Below, piece by piece: positions 48,912 to 59,661 of a stretch of DNA of 64,000 nucleotides (its first letter is position 1; every line of letters starts with the position of its first letter). Made by a program: the position numbers and the translations under genes. The stretch covers positions 248,001 to 312,000 of the forward strand of contig NKIH01000005.1 of the NCBI GenBank assembly GCA_002255925.1. The letters run 5' to 3'. The notes beneath the pieces were generated by a model, which made no database searches, was not told the DNA's origin, and worked only from the letters and a program-made list of their open reading frames with translations. This DNA is from Burkholderiales bacterium PBB6. Lineage in GTDB: Bacteria > Pseudomonadota > Gammaproteobacteria > Burkholderiales > Burkholderiaceae_C.

Positions 48912-51900
48912 ATGATGGGGCGATGGAGTAGTTGGTGGCGCCGGGCGCGCAGTTTGGCGGGGGCGGCCGTGGCGGCCGTACTCGTGGCGGCCTGCGGCGG
49001 TGCAGCCGAGCATTCGGGCACTGACGCGACGCTGTCGGTGGCCAACAGCAGCGACACCCAGACCATCCTGAACGCGGTGCCGGCCGAGCGCCGACGCGCC
49101 CAGTCGGCGGCTGCCAGCACCACGCTGCGCATCCACTACCGCCGCGACAACGGCGACACCGCCGGCTGGCAGATCCACACCTGGGGCGCCGGCCAGGATC
49201 CGGGCTGGAACCAGGGCTGGAACCCGACCAGCTCCGACAGCTTCGGCGCCATCTACGACATTCCGCTGAACGCCGAGAGCGGCACCGTCGGCTTCCTGCA
49301 CCACAAGGGTGACGAGAAGGACAACGGCGGCGGCGACCAGAGCTACACCCTCGCAGCCGGTGCCAACGAAATCTGGCGCCTGCAGGGCGACTCGACCAAC
49401 TACGCCCGCAACCCGCTGGAAGCGCAGGCGCCTGACGTCAACACGGTGCGCGTGCACTACGTGCGCTTCGGCAACGACCACGCCGACTGGGGCCTGCACC
49501 TGTGGGACGGCAGCGGCCTCGACACGGCTCGCCTGTCCAGCCTGAACATCGGCCAGTGGAACGCACCCGTGGCCTTGTCGGCCATGCCGAACTACGCCTT
49601 GAACGGCGGCGAGGCCCAGTTCGATCTACCCGTGCTGAACCCCCGCCAAGACAGCACCCGCCGCTCGGCCGAGTTCATCATCCACGGCATGCCGCCGAAG
49701 GAGAACGACAAGGACGGTCGTCCTGACAACATCCGCATCGATTTCGGCAGCCTCGCCATCAGCGGCCAGGTCGGCCATGTGTGGCTGGTGCAGGGTGATG
49801 CGCAGGTCTATTACGCCCTGCCCGACCTGCGCAAGGTCTCGACCACCGACGCCCGCGCCGTGTGGCTGACCAAGCGCCTGGTGCAGTGGCCCGCTGTGGC
49901 CAAGCAAGGCACGGTGCGCCTGTACTGGTCGGCCACCGGCCAGATCCAGGTCGCCAAGGACGCCCCCGTCACTGGCGCCGATGGTTTCATCACCCTCGAC
50001 CCGGCCTCCAGCGGCAGCGTGCCGGCCGATGCCGCCACCCGCTTCAAGTGGGTGGGCGCAGGCGCCGTGTACAACGTGCGTGACGCCGACGTGGCACGCC
50101 TGAACCGCCTGCACACCCACCAGCTGGTGCTGGTGCAGGAGAACGCCGACGGCCAGGCCCAGAACGCCACCACCGCGCAAGTGGCCGGTGCACTCGACGA
50201 CCTGTATGGTGCCGCCACCAACGTGCCTGATCTGGGCGTGACGGTGCGCAACGGAGCCACCACCTTCAAGCTGTGGGCCCCCACGGCGCGCAGCGTGGCC
50301 CTGTTCCTGTATGCCGACGGCCAAGGCCCGGCGACGGGTGCCACCGACATGGCGCTCGACCCCGTCACCGGCGTGTGGAGCCTGACCCGCCCGGGCGACC
50401 TGAGCGGCCAGTACTACCGCTTCGCAGTGCGCAACTTCGTGCGCGGCGTGGGCGTGGTGCGCCACCTGGTCACCGACCCCTACTCGCTGAGCCTGTCGCT
50501 GAACAGCCAGCGCAGCTATGTGGCCAACCTCGACGATGCGCGCCTGAAGCCTGCCGGCTGGGATGCCAGCACGCCGCCGGCCACCGTGGCGGCGTCGCCC
50601 GACATGTCGATCTACGAGTTGCATGTGCGTGACTTCTCGGCCAGCGACACCACGGTGCGCGAAGGCTGGCGTGGCAAGTACATGGCCTTCACGGCCGAGC
50701 ACTCGAACGGCATGCAGCACCTGCGTGCGCTGGCCAAGGCCGGCCTGACCGACGTGCACCTGCTGCCGGTGTTCGACCTGGCCAGCACGCCTGAAAAGGG
50801 CTGCGTTACCCCCACCCCGAGCGGCGCGCCTGACAGCGCCAGCCAGCAAGCCACCGTGGGCGCCAGCGCCAACGACGACTGCTACAACTGGGGCTACGAC
50901 CCCTGGCACTTCACCGCGCCTGACGGCAACTTCAGCACCAAGGCCGGTGACGGCGCCCGTCGCATCGTCGAGTTCCGCGCCATGGTGATGGCCCTGAACG
51001 CCGCCGGTCTGCGCGTGGGCATGGACGTGGTCTACAACCACACCAGCGCCTCGGGCATGAACGACCGCTCGGTGCTGGACCGCGTGGTGCCCGGCTACTA
51101 CCACCGCCTGAACGCGGTGGGTGGGATCGAGCAATCCACCTGCTGCGAGAACACCGCCACCGAAAACGCCATGATGGGCAAGCTGATGATCGACTCGGTC
51201 AGCACCTGGGCGCGGGACTATCACATCAGCTCCTTCCGCTTCGACATCATGGGCCACCAGCCGCGCCCGGTGATGGAGGCCCTGAAGGCCCGCGTGAAGG
51301 TGGCCGCCGGCCGTGATGTGCAGCTGATCGGCGAAGGCTGGAACTTCGGCGAAGTGGCCAACGGCGCACGCTTCGTGCAGGCCGACATGCTCTCGCTCAA
51401 CGGCTCGGGCATCGGCACCTTCAATCCGTTCATCCGCGACGCCGTGCGCGGTGGCAGCGGCTTCGACTCCGGCAACAGCCTGGTGGCCAACCAGGGCTTC
51501 ATCAACGGCCTCTGGTATGACCCGAACCCGCTGGGCCAGGGCCGCGGCAAGAACGAGCTGATGTGGCTGGGCGACCAGCTCAAGGCCAGCCTCGCCGGTT
51601 CGATCCGCAGCTTCGTCGTGACGACCCACTGGGACGCCACCCTGCCGCTGGAGCAGATCAACGTGGGTGGCCTGCCGGCCGGCTACGTGACCGATCCTTC
51701 CGAAGTGGTGAACTACGTCGAGAACCACGACAACCTGACCCTGTTCGACAACAACGTCTTCAAGCTGCCCACCAACACCAGCGCCGAAGACCGCGCACGG
51801 GTGCAAATCCTGGGTGCGGCCCTGAACACGCTGTCGCAAGGCATTCCGTATTTCCATGCGGGTGTCGACACGCTGCGCAGCAAGTCGCTGGACCGCAACA

Positions 51901-52442
51901 GCTACAACTCGGGCGACTGGTTCAACCGCCTTGACTGGACGTACGGCTCGAACAACTTCGGTGTGGGCCTGCCGCCGCAAGGCGACAACGGCAGCAGTTG
52001 GAGCGTGATGGGCCCGCTGCTGGCCAACGCGGCGATCCAGCCGGGCGCCGAGCAGATCAGCTGGACGCGCGATGCCTTCCGCGACCTGCTGAAGATCCGC
52101 GCCAGCACCACCCTGCTGCGCCTGCGCACGGCCGATGACATCAAGGCCCGCCTGCGCTTCCACAACACGGGCTCGCAGCAAGAGCCGACGGTGCTGATCG
52201 GCCAGGTGAGTGGCGCGGGTTATGCCGGCGCCAACTTCAGCCAGCTGGTGTACGTGGTGAACGTGGACAAGCAGCCCAAGCAGCTGGCTGTGGACGCCCT
52301 GCGTGGCCAGGCTCTGCAGCTGCACCCGGTGCACCGCGCACTGAAGGCCGCTGACCAGCGCGCCGCCAGCGCCACCTACGACAGCAGCACCGGCACCTTC
52401 AACGTGCCGGCGCGCACGGCGGTGGTGTTCGTGGCCCGCTGA
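48912..52442 (+). CDS. Type I pullulanase lipoprotein, GH13
   Basis: 1176 residues. Signal peptide with lipobox VAAC ([12 protein letters not shown]) anchors it to the outer membrane. Two N-terminal pullulanase-associated CBM41-like modules ([40 protein letters not shown]) and a CBM48-type module precede the GH13 barrel, whose catalytic regions are intact: DVVYNH (705-710), FRFDIMGHQ with nucleophile D778, GEGWNF with acid E808, and ENHDN with D940. It debranches alpha-1,6 linkages of pullulan, starch or glycogen. GGAGA precedes the ATG. No other amylase is in the window. Confidence 0.95.
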   Translation: MMGRWSSWWRRARSLAGAAVAAVLVAACGGAAEHSGTDATLSVANSSDTQTILNAVPAERRRAQSAAASTTLRIHYRRDNGDTAGWQIHTWGAGQDPGWNQGWNPTSSDSFGAIYDIPLNAESGTVGFLHHKGDEKDNGGGDQSYTLAAGANEIWRLQGDSTNYARNPLEAQAPDVNTVRVHYVRFGNDHADWGLHLWDGSGLDTARLSSLNIGQWNAPVALSAMPNYALNGGEAQFDLPVLNPRQDSTRRSAEFIIHGMPPKENDKDGRPDNIRIDFGSLAISGQVGHVWLVQGDAQVYYALPDLRKVSTTDARAVWLTKRLVQWPAVAKQGTVRLYWSATGQIQVAKDAPVTGADGFITLDPASSGSVPADAATRFKWVGAGAVYNVRDADVARLNRLHTHQLVLVQENADGQAQNATTAQVAGALDDLYGAATNVPDLGVTVRNGATTFKLWAPTARSVALFLYADGQGPATGATDMALDPVTGVWSLTRPGDLSGQYYRFAVRNFVRGVGVVRHLVTDPYSLSLSLNSQRSYVANLDDARLKPAGWDASTPPATVAASPDMSIYELHVRDFSASDTTVREGWRGKYMAFTAEHSNGMQHLRALAKAGLTDVHLLPVFDLASTPEKGCVTPTPSGAPDSASQQATVGASANDDCYNWGYDPWHFTAPDGNFSTKAGDGARRIVEFRAMVMALNAAGLRVGMDVVYNHTSASGMNDRSVLDRVVPGYYHRLNAVGGIEQSTCCENTATENAMMGKLMIDSVSTWARDYHISSFRFDIMGHQPRPVMEALKARVKVAAGRDVQLIGEGWNFGEVANGARFVQADMLSLNGSGIGTFNPFIRDAVRGGSGFDSGNSLVANQGFINGLWYDPNPLGQGRGKNELMWLGDQLKASLAGSIRSFVVTTHWDATLPLEQINVGGLPAGYVTDPSEVVNYVENHDNLTLFDNNVFKLPTNTSAEDRARVQILGAALNTLSQGIPYFHAGVDTLRSKSLDRNSYNSGDWFNRLDWTYGSNNFGVGLPPQGDNGSSWSVMGPLLANAAIQPGAEQISWTRDAFRDLLKIRASTTLLRLRTADDIKARLRFHNTGSQQEPTVLIGQVSGAGYAGANFSQLVYVVNVDKQPKQLAVDALRGQALQLHPVHRALKAADQRAASATYDSSTGTFNVPARTAVVFVAR

Positions 52443-52506
52443 GGCCCGCGACACGGTTGATACGGGTTTCTCCCGAGCCCGGCGGGTATCATTCCGCCGG
52501 TTGGAC

Positions 52507-52533
52507 ACGCGGCCCACGGGCCGCGTTTTTTTT
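52507..52533 (+). terminator. Rho-independent terminator after the pullulanase gene
   Basis: CGCGGCCC and GGGCCGCG (52508-52525) form a perfect 8-base stem (nine with the outer A/T pair) with a two-base AC loop, followed by eight T. It ends the pullulanase transcript before yjdM. Confidence 0.92.
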
Positions 52534-52569
52534 GCTCGTAGCAAACCCACCTGCCCCCCCCAATCGCCC

Positions 52570-52908
52570 ATGTCTGTTGCGCCCGCCTGCCCCCAATGCA
52601 CCCTTGAAAACACCTACCCGGACGGCGACCAGTTCGTCTGCGCCGACTGCGGCTTCGAGTGGCCCCAGACAGAAAGCGCGCCTCAGGAAGAGGCCGATGC
52701 GGTGATCAAGGATGCCAACGGCCAGGTGCTGCAAGACGGTGATGCCGTGGTGCTGATCAAGGACCTCAAGGTCAAGGGCTCGTCCACCGTGCTCAAGCAA
52801 GGCACCAAGGTGAAGAGCATTCGCTTGGTGGGCGGTGACCATGAGGTGGACTGCAAGATGGACGCCGGCAACTTCATGTTGAAAGCGGCTTTCCTGAAGA
52901 AGGTCTGA
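52570..52908 (+). CDS. yjdM: YjdM/PhnA-type zinc-ribbon protein
   Basis: 112 residues. Zinc-ribbon N-terminus CPQCTLENTYPDGDQFVCADCGFEW followed by the conserved beta domain DANGQVLQDGDAVVLIKDLKVKGSS, LKQGTKVKSIRLV and DCKMDAGNFMLKAAFLKKV; almost the textbook family sequence. Once linked by name to phosphonate use (phnA), but its role is not established. Starts 37 bases after the terminator, seven bases before the AEC carrier gene. Confidence 0.95.
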   Translation: MSVAPACPQCTLENTYPDGDQFVCADCGFEWPQTESAPQEEADAVIKDANGQVLQDGDAVVLIKDLKVKGSSTVLKQGTKVKSIRLVGGDHEVDCKMDAGNFMLKAAFLKKV

Positions 52909-52915
52909 GCCCGCC

Positions 52916-53866
52916 ATGGAACAGATCCTGGCGCTGACGCTGCCCGTCTATCTCTTGCTCGGTGTGGGCTGGCTCGCCGTTCGCGGCGGCCTGTTCAACG
53001 CCGCCGACATGCGCGTGATGGGCAAGTTCGTCGTGAACTTCTCGCTGCCGGCGCTGCTGTTCCATGCGCTGGCCAGCCGCTCGATCAGCGAGATGCTGAA
53101 CCTGCGGTTTCTGGCTGCGTTCACGCTGGGCTCCCTCGCGGCCATGGCCTTGAGCGGCCTGTGGGCCTGGCGCGGCCGCAAGCGCCTGCCGGTGCTGGCC
53201 GTGCTGCAAGGCTGGGGCAGCGCGCATTCGAACACCGGCTTTTTCGGCTTCGCGATTGCGGCACCGCTGATCGGCCCGCCTGCGGCCGTGGCCTTCGCGC
53301 TGGCGCTGATGGTGGAAAACATGGTGATGCTGCCGCTGGGCCTGGCGCTGTCAGACGCCGCACATTCCCGCGAGGGTGGCAGCCAGTCGTTCAACCGCGC
53401 CTTCCGGAACGCCGTGTTCGGGCTGCGCCGCAACCCGATGGTGCTGGCGATTTTTGCCGGTGCCATTTGTGCGGTCTTCGGCCTGCACTTGCCGGCCTCG
53501 CTCACCAAGGCGATTGAACTGGTGGCCACCACCGCCAGCCCCACCGCACTGGTGGTGATCGGCGGCACGCTGGCCGGTTTCAGCCTCAGCGGCATGTGGG
53601 GCGACATCAGCAATGTGGCCGCGGCCAAGCTGCTGCTGCATCCGCTGATGGTGGGCCTGGCGATGTGGGCCCTCGGGCCGCTGGATGTGGCGCTGGTGAG
53701 CGCGGCCATCGTGTTTGCCGCCTCGCCGATGATGAGCATCTACCCCGTCATCGCCCAGAAATATGGCCACGAAGGGCTGGCCGCCGCCACCCTGGTGGTG
53801 ACGACGCTGACCTCGTTCGTGACCATGAACGCCGTGCTCTGGCTGCTGCCGCACGTGGTGGGCTGA
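52916..53866 (+). CDS. AEC-family (auxin efflux carrier-like) transporter
   Basis: 316 residues, ten hydrophobic helices in two halves. YLLLGVGWLAVRGGLFN and NFSLPALLFHALA at the N-terminus and ALVVIGGTLAGFSL, FAASPMMSIYPVIA in the second half are typical of AEC proteins, which export organic acids such as malate. Starts seven bases after yjdM and is probably co-transcribed. Substrate unknown. Confidence 0.88.
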   Translation: MEQILALTLPVYLLLGVGWLAVRGGLFNAADMRVMGKFVVNFSLPALLFHALASRSISEMLNLRFLAAFTLGSLAAMALSGLWAWRGRKRLPVLAVLQGWGSAHSNTGFFGFAIAAPLIGPPAAVAFALALMVENMVMLPLGLALSDAAHSREGGSQSFNRAFRNAVFGLRRNPMVLAIFAGAICAVFGLHLPASLTKAIELVATTASPTALVVIGGTLAGFSLSGMWGDISNVAAAKLLLHPLMVGLAMWALGPLDVALVSAAIVFAASPMMSIYPVIAQKYGHEGLAAATLVVTTLTSFVTMNAVLWLLPHVVG

Positions 53867-53908
53867 GGCTTGGCTCAATCCGGGGCCGTGGCCCCGGGCG
53901 CGAAGACA

Positions 53909-56218
53909 TCAGGCCCCGCGCGGGCCCTTGCGGTGGCCACCACCGCCGCCGCCACCTTCACGCGGCTTGCCACCCGGCCGGCCGCCGCGTGATTGCCACA
54001 GCGGCCGCTTGGCCTTGAGCTGGCGCTCGATGCCGTCGTTGAGCATGTTGCGCAGCTCCACCACCTCGTCGAGGTGGCCGTAGATGCCGGGGAAGCGCAG
54101 GTCCAGCCAGAGCCACAGCGTGCAGGCCCGCAGGGCTTGCTCCATGCGGTCGAGGCGGCTGTGGCCGTCCACGGTGTCGAGGAAGCTCGGGCGCCCGGCT
54201 TCACCGCGGCTGGCGTGCTCATGCGTCCAGCCGAGGAAGTCTTGCACCAGGTTCTCGGTGCGGGTGTCGACCGGCGCCTGGGCATACACGAAGCGCTCCT
54301 TCAACGAGAGCGACGCAGCGTTGCGGTCCAGCTCATCGGCCAGGCCCAACATCTGCTCCAGCTCCGCCACTTCGAAGTGGGCGTTGTCGAGCTTGAGCTG
54401 GTCCATGAACACGCTCAGCACCTCGTGCAGCCGGGTCTTGCCCAGGCGTTGCGAGATGGTGCTGACATGCCACCAGTTCGGCGCCACCGGCGCCTTGAAG
54501 TGGCGTGGCGCACGCGGCGTGCGCGGCAGCAGCTCCTTCAGCGCACGGGCGGCACCCGGCTCGGCTTCATGCAGCACGCCGGTGAAGCCTTCTTCGTGGA
54601 TGCCGTAACGGCCCGCACGGCCCGCAATCTGGTGCACCTCGGACTCGTTCAGCGGCCGGTCACCCACGCCATCGAACTTGGTCATGGTCGAGAACAGCAC
54701 GCGGCGGATCGGCAGGTTCAGGCCCATGCCAATGGCGTCGGTGGCCACCAGCAGGTGCGATTCACCGGTGGCGAAACGCTCGGCCTCACGCCGACGCACT
54801 TCCGGCGGCAAGGCACCATAGATCACCGAAACCGGGTGGCCGTTGGCCGCGATCTGGTCGCGCAGCATCAGCACCTCGCGGCGGCTGAAGGCCACCACGG
54901 CGTCGCCCTTTTTCAGGGCCTGCAGCGGCACCGGGCTGTGCAGCAGCTGCACATGTTGCTTGCGCTCGAATTCACGCACCACCACCGCTTCGCCGCACAG
55001 GCCCAGCAGGCTTTCGATGGCGGGCACGGCATAGGCCGAGCAGATGATGATGACCTCACGCGCCGGCACGCCCACGATGGCCTGGGTCCAGGCCCAGCCG
55101 CGGGAGTTGTCGAAGATCATCTGCGCTTCGTCGATCACGGCCACGTCGATGACGGTGCCCGTGCCCACCATTTCAATGGTCGACGACACGACGCGCGAGC
55201 CTTCGGCCGGCACGTTCTCTTCACCGGTCAGCAGCGAGCACGGCACGCCGCGCGCCACCAGGCGATCGCGGCCTTCCAGCGCCAGCAGGCGCAGCGGTGC
55301 CAGGTAAGCGCCATCCAGCGCACCGGCGAGCTTCTCGAACGCCGCGTAGGTCTTGCCGCTGTTGGGCGGGCCGACGAACAGCGTCACCTTGCGGCCCAGC
55401 TGGCGCGCCATCGGGAAGCTGTCGGGGTAGCCCTGGAAGGCCAGTTCATGGTTCAGGCTGGACAGCGTCTGCTGCTCATTGGCCTGACGCTCCCAGCGGT
55501 CCTGCGCGCGGGTGCAGGCCTGCTTCAGCGCATCAAGCGACTGCGGGCGCAGGCATTCGGCTTGCAGACGCGGCAGCAGCGAGTCCATCGCCTTGGCGTC
55601 GCACCATTCGCTGCGCTCGGCCAGGCCGTCAATGTGGGCGGCCAGCTCAGCCGCATGCGGCCAGCTCGGGTTGCCGGCGATGCCGGCCAGCAGCGCGCGC
55701 TTGTCGCCGTCCTGAAAATACAGCCACACCGGCTCGGAGGGCACTTCCAGGCGGAAGGCCACGCCCAGCGTGCCGGGCTTGGCCCAGGCCGGGTAGGTCA
55801 GCGGCAAGTGCTGGCGATACAGCCGGTCCCAGCCATCGCCCTGGCGCTGGATGCCGAGGGCTTCCAGCGTGGCGCTGCGCTCGATCATCAGCGCGCGGGT
55901 TTCGCGGCCGACGCCGAGGGTGTCGAGGTGGCGCAGGGCCGCGTCGATCAGGCCCGGCGAGATCCAGCGGCTCGGCCGCTGATGCGGCACGGCCTTCTGC
56001 AGCAGGATGAGACCCAGACCGTCGAGGTGGGTTTCAAAGCCGGGCGCGTCGTCCGGCAGGTAATCGGCCGGTTTGACGACCTGCGGCAGGTTGTAGGCGG
56101 CTTGCCGCACCCGCTCCATCTGCTCCGGCGTGATGTGGGCCGGCACGCGGTCGGCGTGGCGGGCATTCGGCAGGCGAAGCGTGACGGTGGGAGCAGGTGC
56201 AGGAGTGGCGTCGGTCAT
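53909..56218 (-). CDS. SUV3-like DEAD/DEAH-box RNA helicase with Gly/Arg-rich tail
   Basis: 769 residues. After a ~280-residue N-terminal domain, the helicase motor begins: Walker A GPPNSGKTYAAFEKL (282-289), LAPLRLLALE (motif Ia), VIDEAQMIFD (motif II, about residue 361), then the second RecA domain with VIYGALPPEVRRREAERFATGESHLLVATDAIGMGLNLP and HQIAGRAGRYG (motif VI). The pattern matches SUV3 of mitochondria and bacterial relatives. The last ~28 residues are RGGRPGGKPREGG-like, a typical RNA-binding tail. Probable RNA remodelling or degradation partner. Confidence 0.88.
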   Translation of the reverse strand: MTDATPAPAPTVTLRLPNARHADRVPAHITPEQMERVRQAAYNLPQVVKPADYLPDDAPGFETHLDGLGLILLQKAVPHQRPSRWISPGLIDAALRHLDTLGVGRETRALMIERSATLEALGIQRQGDGWDRLYRQHLPLTYPAWAKPGTLGVAFRLEVPSEPVWLYFQDGDKRALLAGIAGNPSWPHAAELAAHIDGLAERSEWCDAKAMDSLLPRLQAECLRPQSLDALKQACTRAQDRWERQANEQQTLSSLNHELAFQGYPDSFPMARQLGRKVTLFVGPPNSGKTYAAFEKLAGALDGAYLAPLRLLALEGRDRLVARGVPCSLLTGEENVPAEGSRVVSSTIEMVGTGTVIDVAVIDEAQMIFDNSRGWAWTQAIVGVPAREVIIICSAYAVPAIESLLGLCGEAVVVREFERKQHVQLLHSPVPLQALKKGDAVVAFSRREVLMLRDQIAANGHPVSVIYGALPPEVRRREAERFATGESHLLVATDAIGMGLNLPIRRVLFSTMTKFDGVGDRPLNESEVHQIAGRAGRYGIHEEGFTGVLHEAEPGAARALKELLPRTPRAPRHFKAPVAPNWWHVSTISQRLGKTRLHEVLSVFMDQLKLDNAHFEVAELEQMLGLADELDRNAASLSLKERFVYAQAPVDTRTENLVQDFLGWTHEHASRGEAGRPSFLDTVDGHSRLDRMEQALRACTLWLWLDLRFPGIYGHLDEVVELRNMLNDGIERQLKAKRPLWQSRGGRPGGKPREGGGGGGGHRKGPRGA

Positions 56219-56270
56219 GGAGGCAATAAAGAGGCGAACCCGCGATTGTCGCTGGTTCGCCGCGTCTTGC

Positions 56271-58349
56271 CTAACGTTGCCCGCGAACCTCGGCGGCCAG
56301 GGCTGGCGCGCCGAACACCGTTTCGAGCGAGCGGACGATCGCCATCGCGTCCACCGAGACGGCCCGGTCAGCCTCTTCGCGGTAGATGTAGCGGCCAGCC
56401 AGTGACTCGATGTTGCCGTCGAAGATCAGCCCGACCAGCTCACCCTGGGCGTTCACCAGCGGCGAGCCGGAGTTGCCGCCGATGATGTCGTTGGTGCTGA
56501 CGTGGTTCAGCGGCCAGCGGGCATCGACCTTGTCGCGCGCAGCCACCAGCGGGGGCGACAGCGTGAACGGCATGGCGTTGTCAAACGCATCCGCGCGGGC
56601 GTACAAGCCGCTGAAGGTCGTCTTCCACGGGTTCGTCGCGCCCTCGGTGCGGTAGCCCGCCACCTTGCCGTAGCTCAGGCGCAGCGTGCCGGTGGCATCT
56701 GGCGGCACCGAGGTGCCCAGCACCTGGAAGCGGATGGCCGCGATCTGCTCGGCCGCGCGTTGCAGCGGCGCGCCGATGTTCACGCGCTGGTACTGGCTCA
56801 GCTCTCGCAGCATCGGCGACACCGTGCGGGCCAGCACGATCATTGGATCGGTGGAGGCCTGGATGGCCGCCAGCTTGCCGGTGATCAGCGCCTCGCGCAC
56901 GGCGGGGTCAGCCAGCTTCGTGCCCCGCACCAGGCGCTCGGCTGCCGCACGCGGGGTGTCGGTGCCCAGCAAAGCCTTGACGAACGGATGGCCGGCGCCG
57001 AGGTTCGACTGCGCCTGGGTGAATTGCAGCGTCATCTGCTCGATCACCAGTTCCGGATAGACCGGAAAGCGCGAACGCAGACGGCGCTCGATCTGCGGCA
57101 GTGCGGCATCACCAAAGCCCGGCAGGCGGTCGGCCAGCGGGCGCTCGCGCTCTTGCGCCAGCTCCACCAAGCCACCGGCGCTGCCCAGCAGGCCACCCCA
57201 GCCCAGGTTCATGTAGGCGAGTTCGGCCTGACGCTGGCGGCGGCTTTCCACCGCCTTTTCAGCCAGCTTCCACGGGTCTTCGCCACCGGTGCCCAGGCGG
57301 GCCCAGGCCTGGCGCAGGGCCTGCTCGTCGGCCACCTTGCGGGCCAGCACATCCGGCGTCTTCAGGGCGAGGTATTCACCCGTCATCGCCTTGAGCCAGT
57401 TTTCGGTGCTGGCCAAGGGGCCTTGCGCCTGGCGGAAGGCCTCGGCAGAGCGCTGGCCGTAGGTCTTCAACAGCGTCTGGCTGGCGCGGGCCAGGGCCAG
57501 ACGCTGGGGCACGGTCACATCACGCTCGTATTGCAACTCCACCGCCGGGCGCAGGCGGTCGGTGCTGCCGGGGTGGCCGGTCACGAACACCGGGTCGCCT
57601 TCCTTCAGCGGCTTGCTGGCCAGCTTGAGCACGCCAGTCGATGCGGCGGGCTTGCCGTTTTCGTAGACGCGCGCAAACGCGTAGTCGAACGCAAAGCGGG
57701 GGAAGGTGAAGTTGTCGTCGTCGCCACCGAAGTTGGCGGCCTGCTCGGGCGGCGCGAACACCAGGCGCACGTCATCCCATTCCTTGTAGCGGTACAGGTG
57801 CACCACCGCACCGCCGTAGAGCGCCACGGTCTGGCAACGCAGGCCGGTGTCGCGCTCACACGCCGATTCCAGCGCGGCGCTGGCCGCGGTGCGGGCCGCA
57901 GCGCGGGCGGCGTCATCTGCCGTGCCCTTCGCGGCGTCGGTGATCTTGGCCGTGACGTCTTCCGACGACATCAGCACCTTGAGCACCGTACCCGGGCAGC
58001 GCAGCTCCTCGGCATGGGTGCGGGCGTAGAAGCCCTGGCCGTCGAGGTCACGTTCGGCCGTTGACAGGCGCTCTATGCAGCCGCGCGCCACATGGTGGTT
58101 CGTCAGCACCAGGCCGTTGGGCGACACGAACGAGCCCGAGCCACCACCAAAGTGCACCGAGGCACGCTGCAGGTGCGCCATCCACTCCGGCGTCAGCGTC
58201 AGGCCGTAGCGCTGACGCACCTGGGCGGTTGGGGGGTTGTCAAAGGTCCACATGCCCTCGTCGGCACGGGTGGAAGAGCTCAGGGCACACAGGCCCGCCA
58301 TCAAGAGCAAAGCCGCACGGGTGGTGGCTTTCGGGTTCAACCGAGTCAT
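56271..58349 (-). CDS. S46-family dipeptidyl peptidase (DPP7/DPP11-like), exported
   Basis: 692 residues from the ATG at 58349, with a signal peptide (AALLLMAGLCALSSSTRAD). A chymotrypsin-like fold split by a helical insert: TNHHVARG near H85/86, GDDDNFTFPRFAFD for the Asp, and IGGNSGSPLVNAQGE with catalytic S627. S46 enzymes release dipeptides with hydrophobic (DPP7) or acidic (DPP11) penultimate residue; the specificity residue was not identified. GGAGA about 11 bases upstream supports the start; the longer open frame to 59423 is a mirror of the Bug gene. Confidence 0.93.
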   Translation of the reverse strand: MTRLNPKATTRAALLLMAGLCALSSSTRADEGMWTFDNPPTAQVRQRYGLTLTPEWMAHLQRASVHFGGGSGSFVSPNGLVLTNHHVARGCIERLSTAERDLDGQGFYARTHAEELRCPGTVLKVLMSSEDVTAKITDAAKGTADDAARAAARTAASAALESACERDTGLRCQTVALYGGAVVHLYRYKEWDDVRLVFAPPEQAANFGGDDDNFTFPRFAFDYAFARVYENGKPAASTGVLKLASKPLKEGDPVFVTGHPGSTDRLRPAVELQYERDVTVPQRLALARASQTLLKTYGQRSAEAFRQAQGPLASTENWLKAMTGEYLALKTPDVLARKVADEQALRQAWARLGTGGEDPWKLAEKAVESRRQRQAELAYMNLGWGGLLGSAGGLVELAQERERPLADRLPGFGDAALPQIERRLRSRFPVYPELVIEQMTLQFTQAQSNLGAGHPFVKALLGTDTPRAAAERLVRGTKLADPAVREALITGKLAAIQASTDPMIVLARTVSPMLRELSQYQRVNIGAPLQRAAEQIAAIRFQVLGTSVPPDATGTLRLSYGKVAGYRTEGATNPWKTTFSGLYARADAFDNAMPFTLSPPLVAARDKVDARWPLNHVSTNDIIGGNSGSPLVNAQGELVGLIFDGNIESLAGRYIYREEADRAVSVDAMAIVRSLETVFGAPALAAEVRGQR

Positions 58350-58520
58350 CAGAAGGGGTCTCCGGTAAGAGCGCAAAGAAGGCCGAGACGCACAAGCCGT
58401 GCCGGGTAGGCCGAGGTTTGTGACAGGCCAGTGTCGGTCAAAACCGGCCGTTGTCGTGACATCTGCAGGTATTCTTGAATGCAGCGTTCTACCCAACCCA
58501 CATTCACACAGAGGACCCCC

Positions 58521-59513
58521 ATGAACCGCCACAGCGCCCACCGTCGTCACCTCCTCACCACCGTGCTGGCAGCCGCCGCCCTGGCCACCTGCGGCCTGGC
58601 GCATGCCCAGGTGCCGGCCGGCAAGACGGTGAAGGTGCTCGTGGGCTTCCCCGCAGGTGGCGGCACCGATGCCATCGCCCGCATCCTGGCCGAGCAGTTG
58701 AAGGACGAGCTGAGCGTGCCGGTGATCGTCGAGAACAAGCCCGGCGCCGGTGGCCAGCTCGCCGCCCAGGCACTGAAGACGGCAGCGCCTGACGGCACCA
58801 CCGTGTTCCTCAGCCACGACCACACCATCTCCATCCTGCCGCAGGTGGTGAAGACGCCGGGCTTCGAGCCGAGCAAGGACTTCACCCCGGTCGCCGGTTT
58901 CGCCACCTTCGTCAATGGCCTGGCTGTGTCGGGCGGCACCCCGGCCAAGAGCGTGAATGAATATGTGGGCTGGGTGCGTGGCACCGGCGGCGGCAAGGGC
59001 GCCGTGGGCGTGCCGGCGCCGGCCTCGGTGCCCGAGTTCCTGGTGAAGGTCATCGGCGACAAGTACAAGCTCGACCTGGTGGCCGCGCCCTACCGCGGCA
59101 GCGCACCGATGATGGCCGACATGCTGGGCAACCAGATCGCCGCCGGCGTGGGCTCGGTGCCCGACTTCATCGAGAACCACAAGAACGGCAAGATCCGCAT
59201 GGTGGCTGTGCTGGGCGAGAAGCGCCAGGCCGTGCTGCCAGACGTACCTACGTTCCATGAACTCGGCCTGACCGGCTTCGAGGACGTGCCCTATTACGGC
59301 GTGTTCGCGCCGGCCGGCACGCCGCGCGCCACCATCGACCAGCTCTCGGCCGCACTGGCCAAGGCCATCGCCAAGCCCGCCGTGGCCGAACGCCTGACCG
59401 CCATGGGCCTGAGCGTCGGCCACATGTCACCCGAGCAGCTGGGCCAGCGCGAACGCGCCTACACCGCCACCTGGGCACGCATCATCAAGGCGAGCGGGTT
59501 TCAGCCGCAGTGA
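58521..59513 (+). CDS. Bug-family tripartite tricarboxylate transporter substrate-binding protein
   Basis: 330 residues. Signal peptide (TTVLAAAALATCGLAHA). Mature protein is typical of Bug receptors, abundant in Burkholderiales: VKVLVGFPAGGGTDAIAR, VENKPGAGGQLAAQAL, APYRGSAPMMADMLGNQI and FAPAGTPRATIDQL. Periplasmic; binds a carboxylate and may work with a TctAB membrane pair elsewhere, or as an orphan sensor. ATG at 58521 is preceded by GAGGA. Divergent from the S46 peptidase gene. Confidence 0.95.
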   Translation: MNRHSAHRRHLLTTVLAAAALATCGLAHAQVPAGKTVKVLVGFPAGGGTDAIARILAEQLKDELSVPVIVENKPGAGGQLAAQALKTAAPDGTTVFLSHDHTISILPQVVKTPGFEPSKDFTPVAGFATFVNGLAVSGGTPAKSVNEYVGWVRGTGGGKGAVGVPAPASVPEFLVKVIGDKYKLDLVAAPYRGSAPMMADMLGNQIAAGVGSVPDFIENHKNGKIRMVAVLGEKRQAVLPDVPTFHELGLTGFEDVPYYGVFAPAGTPRATIDQLSAALAKAIAKPAVAERLTAMGLSVGHMSPEQLGQRERAYTATWARIIKASGFQPQ

Positions 59514-59661
59514 GTGACATGAACAACCGCGCTCAGGGTTCTTCCCAGCCCGGGTAAGTCACAGGCCCGCCCGGGTTCCTGCAGCCATGAAGCTGGCTCG
59601 CAGGGTCAACCCGGCCACACGACCCCGCTGATAGCCTCGCCCGGCTGTTTGTGGAGTCGTG

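Noticed and set aside
49626-52613. 995-codon open frame on the minus strand opposite the pullulanase gene
   Set aside because: It is a GC-driven mirror of the pullulanase reading frame: long, His/Gly/Ala/Val-rich, without any domain, and the plus-strand protein has all GH13 motifs.
56271-59423. 1050-codon frame starting at 59423 for the S46 peptidase
   Set aside because: The first 358 codons run opposite the Bug receptor gene; the signal peptide and ribosome site support a start at 58349.
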